From: Pyrrhoderma lamaoense
Taxonomy: Eukaryota > Basidiomycota > Agaricomycetes > Hymenochaetales > Hymenochaetaceae
DNA: 64,000 bases
Direction: 5' to 3'
Assembly (NCBI GenBank): GCA_002794735.1
Contig: NBAZ01000003.1
Location: 372,001-436,000 of the forward strand
Made by a program: the position numbers and the translations under genes. Below, one piece after another: positions 1 through 10,231 of the stretch (position 1 is its first letter; each line of letters starts with the position of its first letter). Under the pieces are notes generated by a model that was given only the letters and a program-made list of their open reading frames with translations, did no database searches and was not told the DNA's origin.

Positions 1-803
1 AGTAATGAGTTCGGCCATTTCTTAGAGATAGGAGAAGTTCCTGTTATGTGGATGTTAGGAGAGGGGCTTAGGCCTTGAAGAGACGTATGGGGCGACATGG
101 ATGATAGTTTCTCTTCAACCATTTATAATTCAAGGAAAGCGGAAGATAATCTTTCACGAGTGCCCAGTTTTGACATAGACGGAGAGAGTCTTGTGCGTTT
201 AGGAGAGTATCTTAAGCCGTCGGAAATCCTTCATCCTCTAAACCCGCTAGAGTGGAATGGCTACATGCTGAGCAACGTCCGGATAGCTATTCGCGCCCTG
301 AAAATACTATTGTAACCTGACAAGAGGAATTGACCTTATTTAGTGTTGTAGCCAGAACATAAGAAGCTCAGGAGCAGCAGAGAAATGCCATGTGAATAGG
401 TCTTATTTGCTGTATAGTGAAGCGGCGGCCCGAGATATGAAGTACTATTGGAAAGCTTAAATTATGTCGGACTTAGTGCGTTTGAGAAAAGCATTTTCGT
501 AAGCAGTAACTTCGTTGAAGGTATGATACTTGTTTTTGAAAAGAAAAGCTCCATAATCTCCGCAGATCCAAGATTGGGCAGCCTCCAGCAAGGAGGTGAG
601 AGAAATTGTGATGTGATACAGGTTCTTTGCTACTATCTTCTGGGATTGGCGTAGCACTCAAACGATATATCTCAGGAGTAGACTTTAGCTTTTCGAATAT
701 TGTTCAGAGGTTATTAGAATATAGCATTGGTGTCTGTAATGATTTCGAGAACTCGATAAGGGCTAAGAGATATAAATTCCTTCATAAGGTGCTTGAGGAA
801 TAA
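1..803 (+). CDS. 3' part of an unrecognised multi-exon gene (runs off the left edge)
   Basis: Open stretches on the plus strand read like exons of one gene whose 5' end lies outside the window. A stretch at about 97-315 gives an acidic, leucine-containing segment ending ALKILL. A further open segment covers about 448-600. The last clear exon starts near 627 after a short possible intron (about 594-626), runs about 58 codons with the internal string GVCNDFENS, and ends at TAA 801-803. I could not join the earlier segments into one phase with confidence and I do not recognise the family. The ND..S string is only weakly like a terpene-synthase metal-binding motif and the spacing is wrong, so no function is given. 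The next gene starts only 160 bp downstream on the same strand. Confidence 0.3.
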
Positions 804-961
804 ACTCCTGAAATGGTCATAAAATAGCTGTTACGTAAGTCACATTTGTGACATTAAACACTTAAATCCGATCCTGAATAGATGTACAAATGCAGTAACA
901 AAATTTATGTATGCAAAAAGCTAGAGTGTAACTTTATCATCCTCAACAGTCTGGGGGGAAA

Positions 962-2528
962 ATGGGCCTTGCAGGTCGTAAACAAAAACAACGCATTGGT
1001 GCTGATCCAAGGAACTTATCATGGGCTGATGGTGGGTTCCCAGTTGTCTTGATTTGCGAAAATAACTCTCAATACAACACTTATGCATGCACATGAATAT
1101 GGTATTATATAGATGCTGCAAAATTCGGACAAGCATACCTTTCAAAAATGGGCTGGGACCCATCCAAAGGTCTCGGTACTGACGGAGAAGGTCGGACGTC
1201 GCACATCAAAGTTGTACAGAAGCTTAATCTTCTCGGAATCGGTGCTGGTCAACAGCAAGGTGCTGATGGTGTAGCCTGGAAGCAAAACCGAGAATATGAA
1301 CTACTCTTGAAGAGACTAAACCAGACTGACGACATCGCTCAAGAGTATCAGAAAGATGCAAAAGCGAAGGATGAAGGTGATACTGAGAAGGAGGAGGATG
1401 TGTCAAAGAGAAAATATGATTCAATTGTGGAGCCTGTTGAAGGCGAGGAGGAGGATGGGAACCAGAGCAGAAAGAAGAGCAAGAAAGATAAGGAAGATAG
1501 GAAAGATAAGAAGGACAAGAGTAAGAAGAAGAAGGAAGATAAGAAAAAGGAGAGGAAAATGACGGAGAAAAACGAGGCGGATTCATCGAGTGAAACAACA
1601 GAATCAAAATCATTGAAAGCACCAGCACCTCGTCCTATGGCGTAAGTATGAACCACATACAACTCATCCATCAAACTTACTCTACTCTTGTAGTCACCGT
1701 GCCCGGTTCCTTCGTTCGAAACAGTTAGCATCACGTTCATCAACCGCTCTTAACGAGATTCTTGGTGTATCCGGGGCTTCTACACCTTCGTCTTACCCCG
1801 TTTCAGGCTCAGCTACGCCTTATCCCCCGGACTCCGTCCTTAGTTCAAGATCTGAGTCTCCATCACAAAGAGTGCCGGAAACAGACCAAGAGTTAACGAC
1901 GTCAACAAAGAGTGTCGCTGACTATTTTAAGGAAAAGCTTGCGGCTCGTGCACTGGCGAGATCGGTGACAGCTTCACCTGCCCCTGCCTCTTTCACTTCC
2001 AAAGATGAGGAGTATACTCCTCGAGCTGGACTTGGGTCTCGGCTAGCATTAACTAATTCTGCTGAAGAAGTTCGGTTAGGACTTGGCTCATCGTCTTCTT
2101 CGGCCATGAGATTCGGTGGTCTTATGGGTGGCCTGGGCTTTACCAGGGCATCAAACACAGATCCGACTACGAAGCCAGTGGAGGATGTGAGCTCCGGAGG
2201 ACAAGCGCCTAAGGAGGAAAATGACAAAGTAACAAGGGATAATGAGGAAGGAATTAAGCAAAAGAAGAAGAAAAAGAAGTGCTCAAAAAGTAGTTCCGAA
2301 AAGGAGAAAGATGTTTTGGCAGAAGAAGCAGATGAAGGTAGTCCTCAGACAAAGCCTCTCAATATTTCGAAAGGCGCATCCGACGACATGACACCAGAGG
2401 AGGATACTTTCAACAATGATGTTAATGACGATAGAGAAAGGCGGCGACGAGATAAAGAGGAACGGAGAGCAAAGCGAAAAGAGAAGAAGGAGAAGAAGGA
2501 AAAGAAAAAATCTCAGAAAGAAAAATAA
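962..2528 (+). CDS. PXR1: PXR1/PINX1-type G-patch protein (pre-rRNA/snoRNA processing)
   Basis: The gene has three exons, 962-1031, 1113-1641 and 1694-2528, giving about 477 aa. The N-terminus MGLAGRKQKQRIGADPRN matches the family start (MGLA..R.KQR.G.DPRN). A G-patch follows at about residues 26-70 (FGQAYLSKMGWDPSKGLG, then SHIKV and LLGIGA). Exon 3 opens with HRARFLRSKQLA and NEILGV, the second conserved PXR1/PINX1 block. The rest is low-complexity and rich in Lys and Glu, including KKDK and KKEK runs at the C-terminus, as in yeast PXR1. In yeast this nucleolar protein activates the Prp43 helicase through its G-patch and acts in rRNA and snoRNA maturation; the animal homologue also inhibits telomerase. 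Both introns (81 and 52 bp) have GT-AG ends and keep phase. Only the internal Met at 1148 is visible without splicing; the true start is 962. Confidence 0.93.
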
Positions 2529-2949
2529 TACCGTTGCTTGCTTTTTCTTGGACGTTTGGATATCTCTTTTTCCACACTTTTCATATTTTGTTAGCGTTAA
2601 CGCAATTTGTTGTACTTAATCACGTAGTTTGGGTTATCAGTCTCTATTTATATACATTATCTTACACAACGGATGGTTTCTCAACTATTAAGGTACATGT
2701 ATCTATGTAGATGCATGCACGAGATGTCAGTTCGGTATTCGAAAGTTAATTGACTGTGGTTCCTTCTACTAAAATCGCTGTTTTAATTCTATTATAACGT
2801 TAGAAGGTCGTCCATTCTCTGAGATTATGGCATATTCATCAGAATAACAGGATGGATGCATTCGTATTAGGCACTCACAATCATATAAGAACTTGATAGC
2901 TTTATTTATCATCAATAAAATCAGAACACACTATACATAAGGCTATCAT
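2529..2949. other. Convergent 3' intergenic region
   Basis: An AT-rich stretch lies between the 3' ends of PXR1 (plus) and the metacaspase gene (minus). I see no coding region; it probably holds both 3' UTRs. Confidence 0.6.
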
Positions 2950-4712
2950 TCACGTACCTGCGGGGTCTGTATTGTATTTCGTCTTTTCAAATGATTGCTA
3001 AAAACAAGAGGATGAGCTCATACTGTATGGCGTATATGTTACTCTTCGCGTCGAAGAACCACTCACCGGACATCATTCAAAACATCATCATATGTGGGCA
3101 CCTTTCTCTTCTCTTTTCTATTTATCAGAGGATTGCCATCCATACTCGATACTTGGGACTTACTAAGGCTATTGATAAATGCCTAACGAGTTGGCGTGAT
3201 CGGAAATAGTATTAGTCAGATTAGTGGGTAATTTAGGTAGCATATTTTACAACGTACCAGTGTGAGCATCCCTCGTACCCTCTTATAATAATCTTCATCG
3301 TCTTTCTTCTCGAATGCTCTTTCACTATCTTCACAAGCAGATATCAACACCACATTCCCTTCACTCTGCTTGCGTACTTTAGCCGCCTTCCTAGTCACAG
3401 GGTCAAAAGGAAGGTCTAGTTTTCCCTGTTAGACAAGAATTGATTTCCCTTTGACGCATCTACTAACCCAAGCCGGTCCCAGAAGAACAGCAGTCCATAA
3501 GTGCCTAGGTTTGAAGTGCATTTATAGTTTGATCTGTGTTAAGTCGGATAGGGCTTACAGTCAGATGGCAACCCAGAGGAAGAGGTTTGATGAGAAGATC
3601 GTGAAGGTCATCGTCTACGAGAAATTTCTCGTCGCTCGTCATGATGACTGAAGGATCCTGTCAGTACAGATTACCGCAAGGTTCAACGCAGTATTCACCT
3701 TCATCCATCCCATCTTCTTCATCACCATTCTGGTCCGGAACCTGCCCACCGTGGCCAGAGACTTGAGAAAAAAGGTAAGGCCTGATCAGAACCACCATAG
3801 TCTAATACGATGAGAGGATCGGAGAAGATACATACAATAGAAAAATAGGTGATCTCCGGACTGTGCATCTCTTACTAGTTCTTGAATTTCACGTTTCTGT
3901 TGACAAACTGTTGATACGGTGGTTATATAACAGAAAGTGAAACCGGGTTTTACTATATTTGCTAAGGTGGGTTGGTTCTCTGGACCCGAATTGTCATCTT
4001 TAAGGATCTTGAAGCAGTCAGAATTCCACCCATAGAAGCCTGCAGTGTCACTATGAGATACGTGATCTGAAAATAGACATGGTACTGGCGCTCGCCTTGA
4101 AGTAGCTTCTTGATTTCCATGACATCGTGATGAGGCCCCCTTAGTACTTTTATCTGGCTATTTCTCCGCCTATAGTATTTGATTCCGATCTTTAACACAA
4201 ATTCATTACCGTTGTTGAGATAATACTAAGTAGACAAAGCCACAGTCGATGAGTACAAGTTACTCACAAGTAGAGCTTTTCTCCTTTTGTATGATACGCG
4301 CATATTGCCGTACCCCTCACCGCTTAGCGTCCCTTGATAATCAAGAGGTGAGTCCATTCCTATCGGAGAAGAGATAGAAAGTCCCATATCATGATCATCA
4401 GAGCCATAAGGGATCTTTACAATAGAGTCGCCCATTTTCAAGGCTGTGAACCATAATTTGGTAGTTTTTAGTACGTGATTGATTTTTACCAATTAGTCCC
4501 TATTCCTTCCTGAAGCCAGTATTCAAAGTCCTACTTACCACGTATAGTCGATCCTAGGTTCATCTCTTCTTCATTGAGGTAACTAAGAGGCTCGTCGAAA
4601 ATAATTGGATGCCTTGAGAGTAAACCTTCTGGATCGCTATCACTATCCGAATCGGATGATGTCTCGACTCTAGAGCCCAAAGCTAGCCATGTATAACTGG
4701 ATTCGTTGTTTG
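2950..4712 (-). CDS. Type I metacaspase (caspase-like cysteine peptidase), about 9 exons
   Basis: The minus-strand exons join into a p20/p10 caspase-like fold. In order: KRRKALL, GIKYYRR and LRGPHHDVMEIKKLLQ (first beta strand and helix); ILKDDNSGPENQPTLANI; GDHLFFYFSGHGG, with the catalytic His in SGHGG; EKFLVDDDLHDLLIKPL; LMDCCSSG, where the second Cys is the expected nucleophile; NVVLISACEDSERAFE; and AFINSLSKSQVSS. Metacaspases are Ca2+-dependent Arg/Lys-specific peptidases acting in stress, protein quality control and cell death. Introns are 41-70 bp. The intron at 4040-4095 appears to use a GC donor. The usual DSCHSG context is DCCSSG here. The C-terminus stops early (TGA 2950-2952) without the usual PQLS block, so a last exon may be missed. 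Exon 1 is read from about 4712 but has no clear in-frame ATG, so the true start is unresolved. Confidence 0.85.
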
Positions 4713-6196
4713 TTCCTCTTCAGTGTTTAATATCAGGTTGGATTTTGAGAGTGTAGTGAAGGTCGATAGGAGGGATGGGAAGAGAATAAAAAGGGAAAGT
4801 CAGCTATATATAAGTAAAACACCGATGAAATTCTGGAACCTAAATATATACAATGATCTATACAAGCGGTGTACAAAGAGTAAACGTACAAGGGACTTGC
4901 TGTGATCATTCATCGGAGTTAACCCGAGGAGATCCACAGAACCTGGGCCAGATGACAATGCCCCCGTCACAGTCGAGGGTAAAATGGCCATGTTTTCACA
5001 TAAATCTGAATTTGTTCCTGCCACCAAGGAACGAGATTGTAAATCTCTGTCGGGATTTGCCTTACCAAGTATCACCAATTCCGTACGAGGCCGCCGGAAA
5101 GAAGCTTTATCATGAAGAATAAACGATAGTGTATACTTAATTTACGAGGGACGACTCACACATGATTTGGATTAGAGCGGCGAGTTATCTTGTGGGATTG
5201 GGATTGGTGATTGGTGACGCGGTTGGCAAGTGCAGTAAGGACATCTTATATTTCTGAACGCTAGATCACCAATTTTAACATCGCACATGCAATAGAGTAT
5301 GTTCTGCAAGCTGTAGTGAGCGGCACACTTTTTTTTAGCTGTGCGTTAGGGCCTAGCAACCAGCCTGAATTAGAGTTCAGATGATCGCGTTCCTTTCTCA
5401 GGTTGATCAAAAGTTGAATTTGACTTTGATGATTGTGATTGATGTAGTTGTTAGAGCGCATGATAGTCGTCATACAGAGGACAATCTAAGAAGAGTACGG
5501 ATTTCACGTCCATCTTCAGGATAACCATAATATGATCTTTGCATAGACAAGCAAGCTTGTAAAAACCGAGAGGCAGCGGCAGCTATACCATTGAAGACTG
5601 CGAAACATAATAGCTAGTGTACAGAGTGATTGACGGTGCTAAGTAATTTAGTAGTTAGTTCGATCATTTCAGTTAGAGAATTGAGAAGACACGCCGTGAC
5701 GCGTAGGTGCATACATCCCCCCAATACCCTCAGAGCAGAATGTTCAAACGAGCATGAAGATCTTATTTAGAAGGGGGGAGAAGCCTCACAGATCAGGTAA
5801 AAATGAGTCTGTATTCGTACCGGACCAGAAATCGGAAACCAAGAGGAGATCGCTGGAATACCTTGCGTCAAAGAAAGAATAAGCAGATCTCAATGTCATC
5901 AATTCTCCTTCGCCCATGTGGTATGCACGGTCAAGGTTCGTACAGCAAACACATTCTCATCTTTCAGCCGTTAAAACATCAAACTCAATTTCCAGGACAC
6001 ACCGCTACTACGTTCTCATTTACAGTGACGGGACATAGGAGTGGTGAGTTGTGATGATACCAGATTCATTGCAGCTCAGGAGTCAATACTGTGTTTAAAA
6101 ACCCCAAATATGAAAAGTAAATCATATATTACTTAAGCTCTCCCTCTCTCCGTTCCAATATTATTCAATATACATCTACATCTACATCTACAAAGA
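4713..6196. other. Upstream region of the metacaspase and outer edge of the left repeat arm
   Basis: No gene is supported here. Open frames at 4853-5122 (plus) and 4800-5078 (minus) overlap on opposite strands and resemble no family I know. From about 5480 the sequence is the outer, diverged part of the left inverted-repeat arm. At 5803 a short open frame starting MSLYSYRTRN has an inverted counterpart at 17787, but the two copies differ in frame, so coding is doubtful. A tandem ctacat repeat sits at about 6172-6193. Confidence 0.5.
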
Positions 6197-6789
6197 TCAC
6201 AAATAATCTCGAACAAATATTATGGATTTCCCGGACTTTGATTGTGTTCTGGTCTGCGCGGAGACAATCAGAAGCATCTGCCGTGGTTGAAAGGTCAGTA
6301 TTAATGAATCAGTAAGTTTGATAGATCTCACATCTATGCCCTTTAACCTGAGTTGCTTAGAAAACTGGAACGCGGGAACATGTCCACAGTATAGCACTTC
6401 ATCCTCGCCGTCTCGAGTGATGGATATCATGCACTTCTTTAGAGAACCTCAGCGACAATCACATGTGTATAGAAACGCACTTGACTCTACCTTGTCTCCT
6501 CCATCCTCCGAGAATGAAAGTCTTATGCATAAAACACCCAAGAGCGGTGAATGTGGATCATATATCATTTCCTGTATCTTTCACACTGCTGAGCATATGC
6601 TAGATATATAGTCACTTGAAGCCACTTTACCATAGTTTTACCCTCCGGGATCCCGTCAGGGAAGTAGCCAGCTGAGATGTCATTTGTCGAGGGACACGAA
6701 AGGTGGATGGCGGGCTTAAATATGATAGTCTGAGATGTTGCCATCGAATTTGGCCCCCAAAACACGGACTTCACGGTCTCTGTACTCAT
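6197..6789 (-). CDS. Hypothetical protein X, left-arm copy
   Basis: I do not recognise this family. The structure is the same as in the right-arm copy: exon 1 begins MSTETVKSVFWGPNSM and has 58 codons, exon 2 has 27 codons ending in DGGDK, and exon 3 has 79 codons starting KCMISITRDGEDEV. The total is 164 aa. No signal peptide or membrane segment is visible, and the alternating hydrophobic and polar pattern (for example KLTDSLILTFQP in exon 3) suggests beta strands. All three exons stay open in both copies. The two proteins differ at roughly ten positions, mostly near the Cys/Pro segment of exon 1 and at the C-terminus (RDYL here, RDYW in the right arm). Gene X is head-to-head with gene Y, with 625 bp between start codons. 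Confidence 0.5.
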
Positions 6790-7414
6790 TGGCTGACAGT
6801 GAAGATGCTATGAGAAATCGTCTACTTGATCGAGATGAGTGAAAGATTTGATACATACTATTCTATTGTTTGTCGAAAGACGTCAAGTGACTGCAGTCCT
6901 TGATTTAGGTGGAGAATGTTTGTATCACGATAGAGGGAAGTATAGGTGTTCGATATCGAGATTCCTGCTCAGCTGGCCGCATTTATAACACCCTACTGCA
7001 ACTGTGTCAGCCTCTCAATTGCCAGCCAATGCTAGGTAGAAGTCAAAAAGCACGGACAATTTCTAAATTCAGGTGCATATTGACTTGGGTACATGTACAT
7101 GTACAAGTACACTGTTCACTTCGCGGGACATGTTGATATTCTACATTGGATCCGGTTCTCCTTTCTTTTGTTCTTCCTCTTTGTCTTGATAAGTATCTTT
7201 CTTCTGTGTGTCCGGAACATGCATCTCTTATTCTTTGAGTCTTGGGAGTCAGCCTTCTCGAAATGTCTTACTTACACCAGTGCACAAATGGGCTGGTATC
7301 TTCCGACAAGCAATAGTATAAGTAAACTGTATAATAGTACATGTTATCTGCCTATATCCTGAATACTTGGCCAGGAAAACAACTTAGTCACTATATCTCA
7401 CTTGTCCATTAACC
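6790..7414. promoter_or_regulatory. Shared upstream region of divergent genes X and Y (left arm)
   Basis: The 625 bp between the X start codon (minus) and the presumed Y start codon (plus) should hold both promoters. It contains an alternating tacatgtacatgtac track near 7090. The same interval is present in the right arm (16177-16798). No specific factor site is claimed. Confidence 0.35.
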
Positions 7415-8004
7415 ATGTTTTGGTCAAACCTTCGGTCGAGTACCAGCTCCTCAAATCTCCTACTGAGCCCGATTCTTATCGGTCCTACTCTCTCAAGCCT
7501 CATTTTTCTTTCCTTGATCGGGAAGAACCTGGCGCACTAAGACGATATTCAGAGGATGGGAAAGACGAGGTAAGGCGTTTACTTTTCCTCGCCTTACTCA
7601 TTTGCTGAAGTAGTGTGAAAAGGTTGAAGTAGAGCTCTTAAACGTAGTCTTAAGAAATGGAAAGGAGAAATCTTTCTACGTAATGCTAAATATTGGGAAA
7701 AGGATTCTAAGGTAAGATAATCCTCACTTATTCGATGAGATAGGATGCTTAACGGTTTGAGAAGACACGCGTCACTATATTTGATCCTGAAGAGAATAGA
7801 GTTATGCATAAAGCTCTATACTATGCAACCGATTTTGTTGTACAGTTTAACTATAGGTCTACCGATGATCTCTATCAAAAAGTAAGATGCATTTTCTCTG
7901 TGTCTACTGACATTTACTCATACTCATACTTGTAACAGTTGACGTTAGTAATCGGAGATCCCGAAATAAGTCAGAATGTACCCTACAGAGATTGCGAAAA
8001 CTGA
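7415..8004 (+). pseudogene. Protein Y, left-arm copy, with apparent frameshifts
   Basis: This copy aligns exon by exon with the intact right-arm gene Y (15585-16176). Compared with it, exon 1 lacks one base just after the start (ggtcaaacc against ggtcgaaacc) and exon 2 lacks one base (aatattggg against aatacttggg). The frame is therefore lost after the start and again before the second splice donor. An alternative ATG at 7402 keeps exon 1 in frame, but exon 2 remains shifted. Because single-base losses are common in this assembly, the copy may be a functional gene with sequence errors rather than a true pseudogene. Function is unknown. Confidence 0.45.
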
Positions 8005-10231
8005 TGTCGTCTGTTTCCAATATTTTGCCTCTCAATATCTAATATATCAGATCCTGTTTTGCGACTCCTATGCCATGACTCCTTCCTTTCCATACTTTTC
8101 TGTCGCCATTGATATGATCCCACTTTTCTCATTATACTATCCGTTTCCGTCTCTGTTGTCGATAGTAGATTGAATATGAGAAAAAGGCTAAAGATACGAG
8201 ATGACTACCCTCACATCTCGTTCTTACCATATACTGAATTCTTACCACTCTTTGTCAACTATATTTCGATAACCTCGTCTGTCATAGTGAACATTTGTGC
8301 CGATATCAAGATTGTGAGAAGTCATCGACGACAGGTGCTTCACCTGTAGCGATGTCACGGACTGTTTGTCCGAAATTCGGACAGAGTCTACTATGGTGAG
8401 TGAAAGTCTTGTGCTTGGTTTCGAAGAATATGAACAATCACTACAATAATATGTATACAATATATCAACGCGAAAACTCCATTTTATAAGCACATCTAAG
8501 GAACACCGTAGTTCATATAAAAAAATTTGATCCTTAAAACCAGCTTAGATGACGATTACCTTCTCTTATATTGTGAAGCGTCTTCTCAATAATACAACTC
8601 GTTAAACATACGCTATTTATGATCCATTGAATGTGGAAGCCTTTTTTCCCGCCACAATTACGACGCATAGTTCTAGACAAGGAACTCGATATATATATAA
8701 GGTAGGTGTCAGCCCATTTATGCACGATGATTAACATTTTTAGTAGTTTAAGAATCCATGCGTATTACAGGTAGCATGCTTTATATATAATTCATATGCT
8801 TTAATTCCATGTGGCTTTTAGGAACCCAAGATAGTCAAGATTACGACGAATGTAGATAAGAAGTTACTAATTCTTACTCTAGCAAGGCACATGCATGCTC
8901 ACGCTCCAGGGTTCCGCACTCGATCACATCTCTTTTATTTGACAACGTTACTTAGATGTGTGTTTGGGTGATCAAATAATACCATGATGTCGCAAGATTA
9001 GCTAAATAAGCTTTAGATAAAAATATTTGGTTACAGATGCGTTACATGTAACGTTGAAGTATTATACAGTCGAAATTCTCATGATGCATATTCTCATAAT
9101 GCATATCTAAGATAATGCATTACTTTTACTTGGAACGAGCTCCGGAGATATAGAATTATGCAAAAAATTAAGAATTGCATACTGCATTGACAAAATCACA
9201 CAAATATGGCATTATATGCATTATAAGAATTTTTTTAAAACAAATTTCAGTAACAAATTGTCATTTATCATCAAAAATTTTACTGATTTTTTTTAAATTG
9301 TTGGATTATAAGTATTAATCACATAGAAAGTCACCAAAAAAGGCTTAAAATATTAATAAAAGCTATTTTCATATCTAATTTTGACAAATCAAGGATTTGA
9401 GGACAGTATATTTGCCGGCTCTTCAGTACTTTATATTTGTATCAACTTTCTCACGAATATCATACTGCATATCTATAATAATGCATTAGGTTGGAACGGA
9501 ACCGATGGTATGCATTATGAGAATTTCAACTGTATATACAAATAATCAACTTTAGATGATTTATTGCTGTTCTTGTCTTTGTATGTACGTTATGTCATAC
9601 GGATATTGTGTCACAAAGATAGGATATTTGAAATATACGCGGGTGTGCTAATTTTGTCGTAGTGAGACCAATTGGGTTCTTTTAGTCCGTTATGATCCGT
9701 TTTCTTAAAATAGTAACAGTATATGGACCGAGGAACTTGAAGGGAATCCCTCAACGCTATGAGTTTATTATTACCTTTCGTGTTTTTTTTTGCAGATGAG
9801 TACGTTTAGCCTGCGTGGTTGCTGTGAGCGCCGAGGAGATTCTAGATCGTGTGGCAGAGTGAAGAAAAAAAAATGCATGTGCAATTTTTTTAGGCACCGG
9901 GGAAGGATGACTACAAGCAACACTACGATTTTTTGTTATTATCTATTTATTTATTTAATTTATTGTACAATCGGGTGTGAGAATCCGAATTCTCTGGCCG
10001 ACACCCGGACACATTTTGTTCCGTTGAGAGAGAGGCTCTAGGAGAGGAAGAGTCTGATCTCTCATTACGTCCTAGACCAAGCTATCTTTGTATCTATCTC
10101 CCCTCTGTCCATCTTTCTCCGTGGTACTCCTTCCTCAGACACCAGTAGACGTGTGCGGAGGGCGAAAGAACAGATAGAAGGACAAGAAAATCAGCAGGAA
10201 GAGGAGAGAAGAAAGAAGATCGAGAAAAAAA
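8005..10231. other. Inner end of the left arm and 5' part of the spacer; upstream of the arrestin gene
   Basis: The left arm continues to about 8457. A minus-strand open stretch, about 8242-8470, ends NIVDKEW and is interrupted by extra bases in the right arm; it may be a degraded exon. From 8458 to 10231 the sequence is AT-rich spacer, unique in this window, with one MITE (9067-9532) and no gene I can support. The last 200 bp before the arrestin start are purine-rich. Confidence 0.5.
9067..9532. mobile_element. Short TIR element (MITE), Tc1/mariner-like, TA target duplication
   Basis: The left end reads CAGTCGAAATTCTCATGATG and the right end is its reverse complement with few changes (CAGTTGAAATTCTCATAATG). 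TA flanks both ends (9065-9066 and 9533-9534). The 466 bp interior has no open frame. A 14-15 base word, attctcataatgcat or its complement, recurs next to both ends and partial copies lie further in. TIRs opening with CAGT and a TA duplication fit a non-autonomous Tc1/mariner-pogo element. No related transposase was seen in the window. Confidence 0.75.

Larger units (their letters stand above)
5480..8457 (+). repeat. Left arm of a large inverted repeat (pairs with 15116-18110)
   Basis: This arm matches the reverse complement of 15116-18110. Paired positions add up to a near-constant value of about 23,589 (5803 with 17787, 6430 with 17158, 6789 with 16799, 7608 with 15982, 8173 with 15416), so the arms are collinear with almost no net indel. 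Similarity is very high from about 5780 inward and decays toward the outer edge, where only patches such as atctttgcat and tctaagaagagta still align. The inner edge near 8457 is abrupt. The arm contains gene X (minus) and a damaged copy of gene Y (plus). The coordinates are judged by eye. Confidence 0.93.

Noticed and set aside
627..803. Terpene-synthase-like NSE motif in the partial gene (GVCNDFENS)
   Set aside because: Spacing between the ND and S residues is off by one and no aspartate-rich motif is seen upstream, so the family was not assigned.
1224..1743. Long minus-strand open frames over the PXR1 gene (Ser/Phe-rich)
   Set aside because: They are the antisense of the Lys/Glu-rich PXR1 coding sequence and resemble no protein family.
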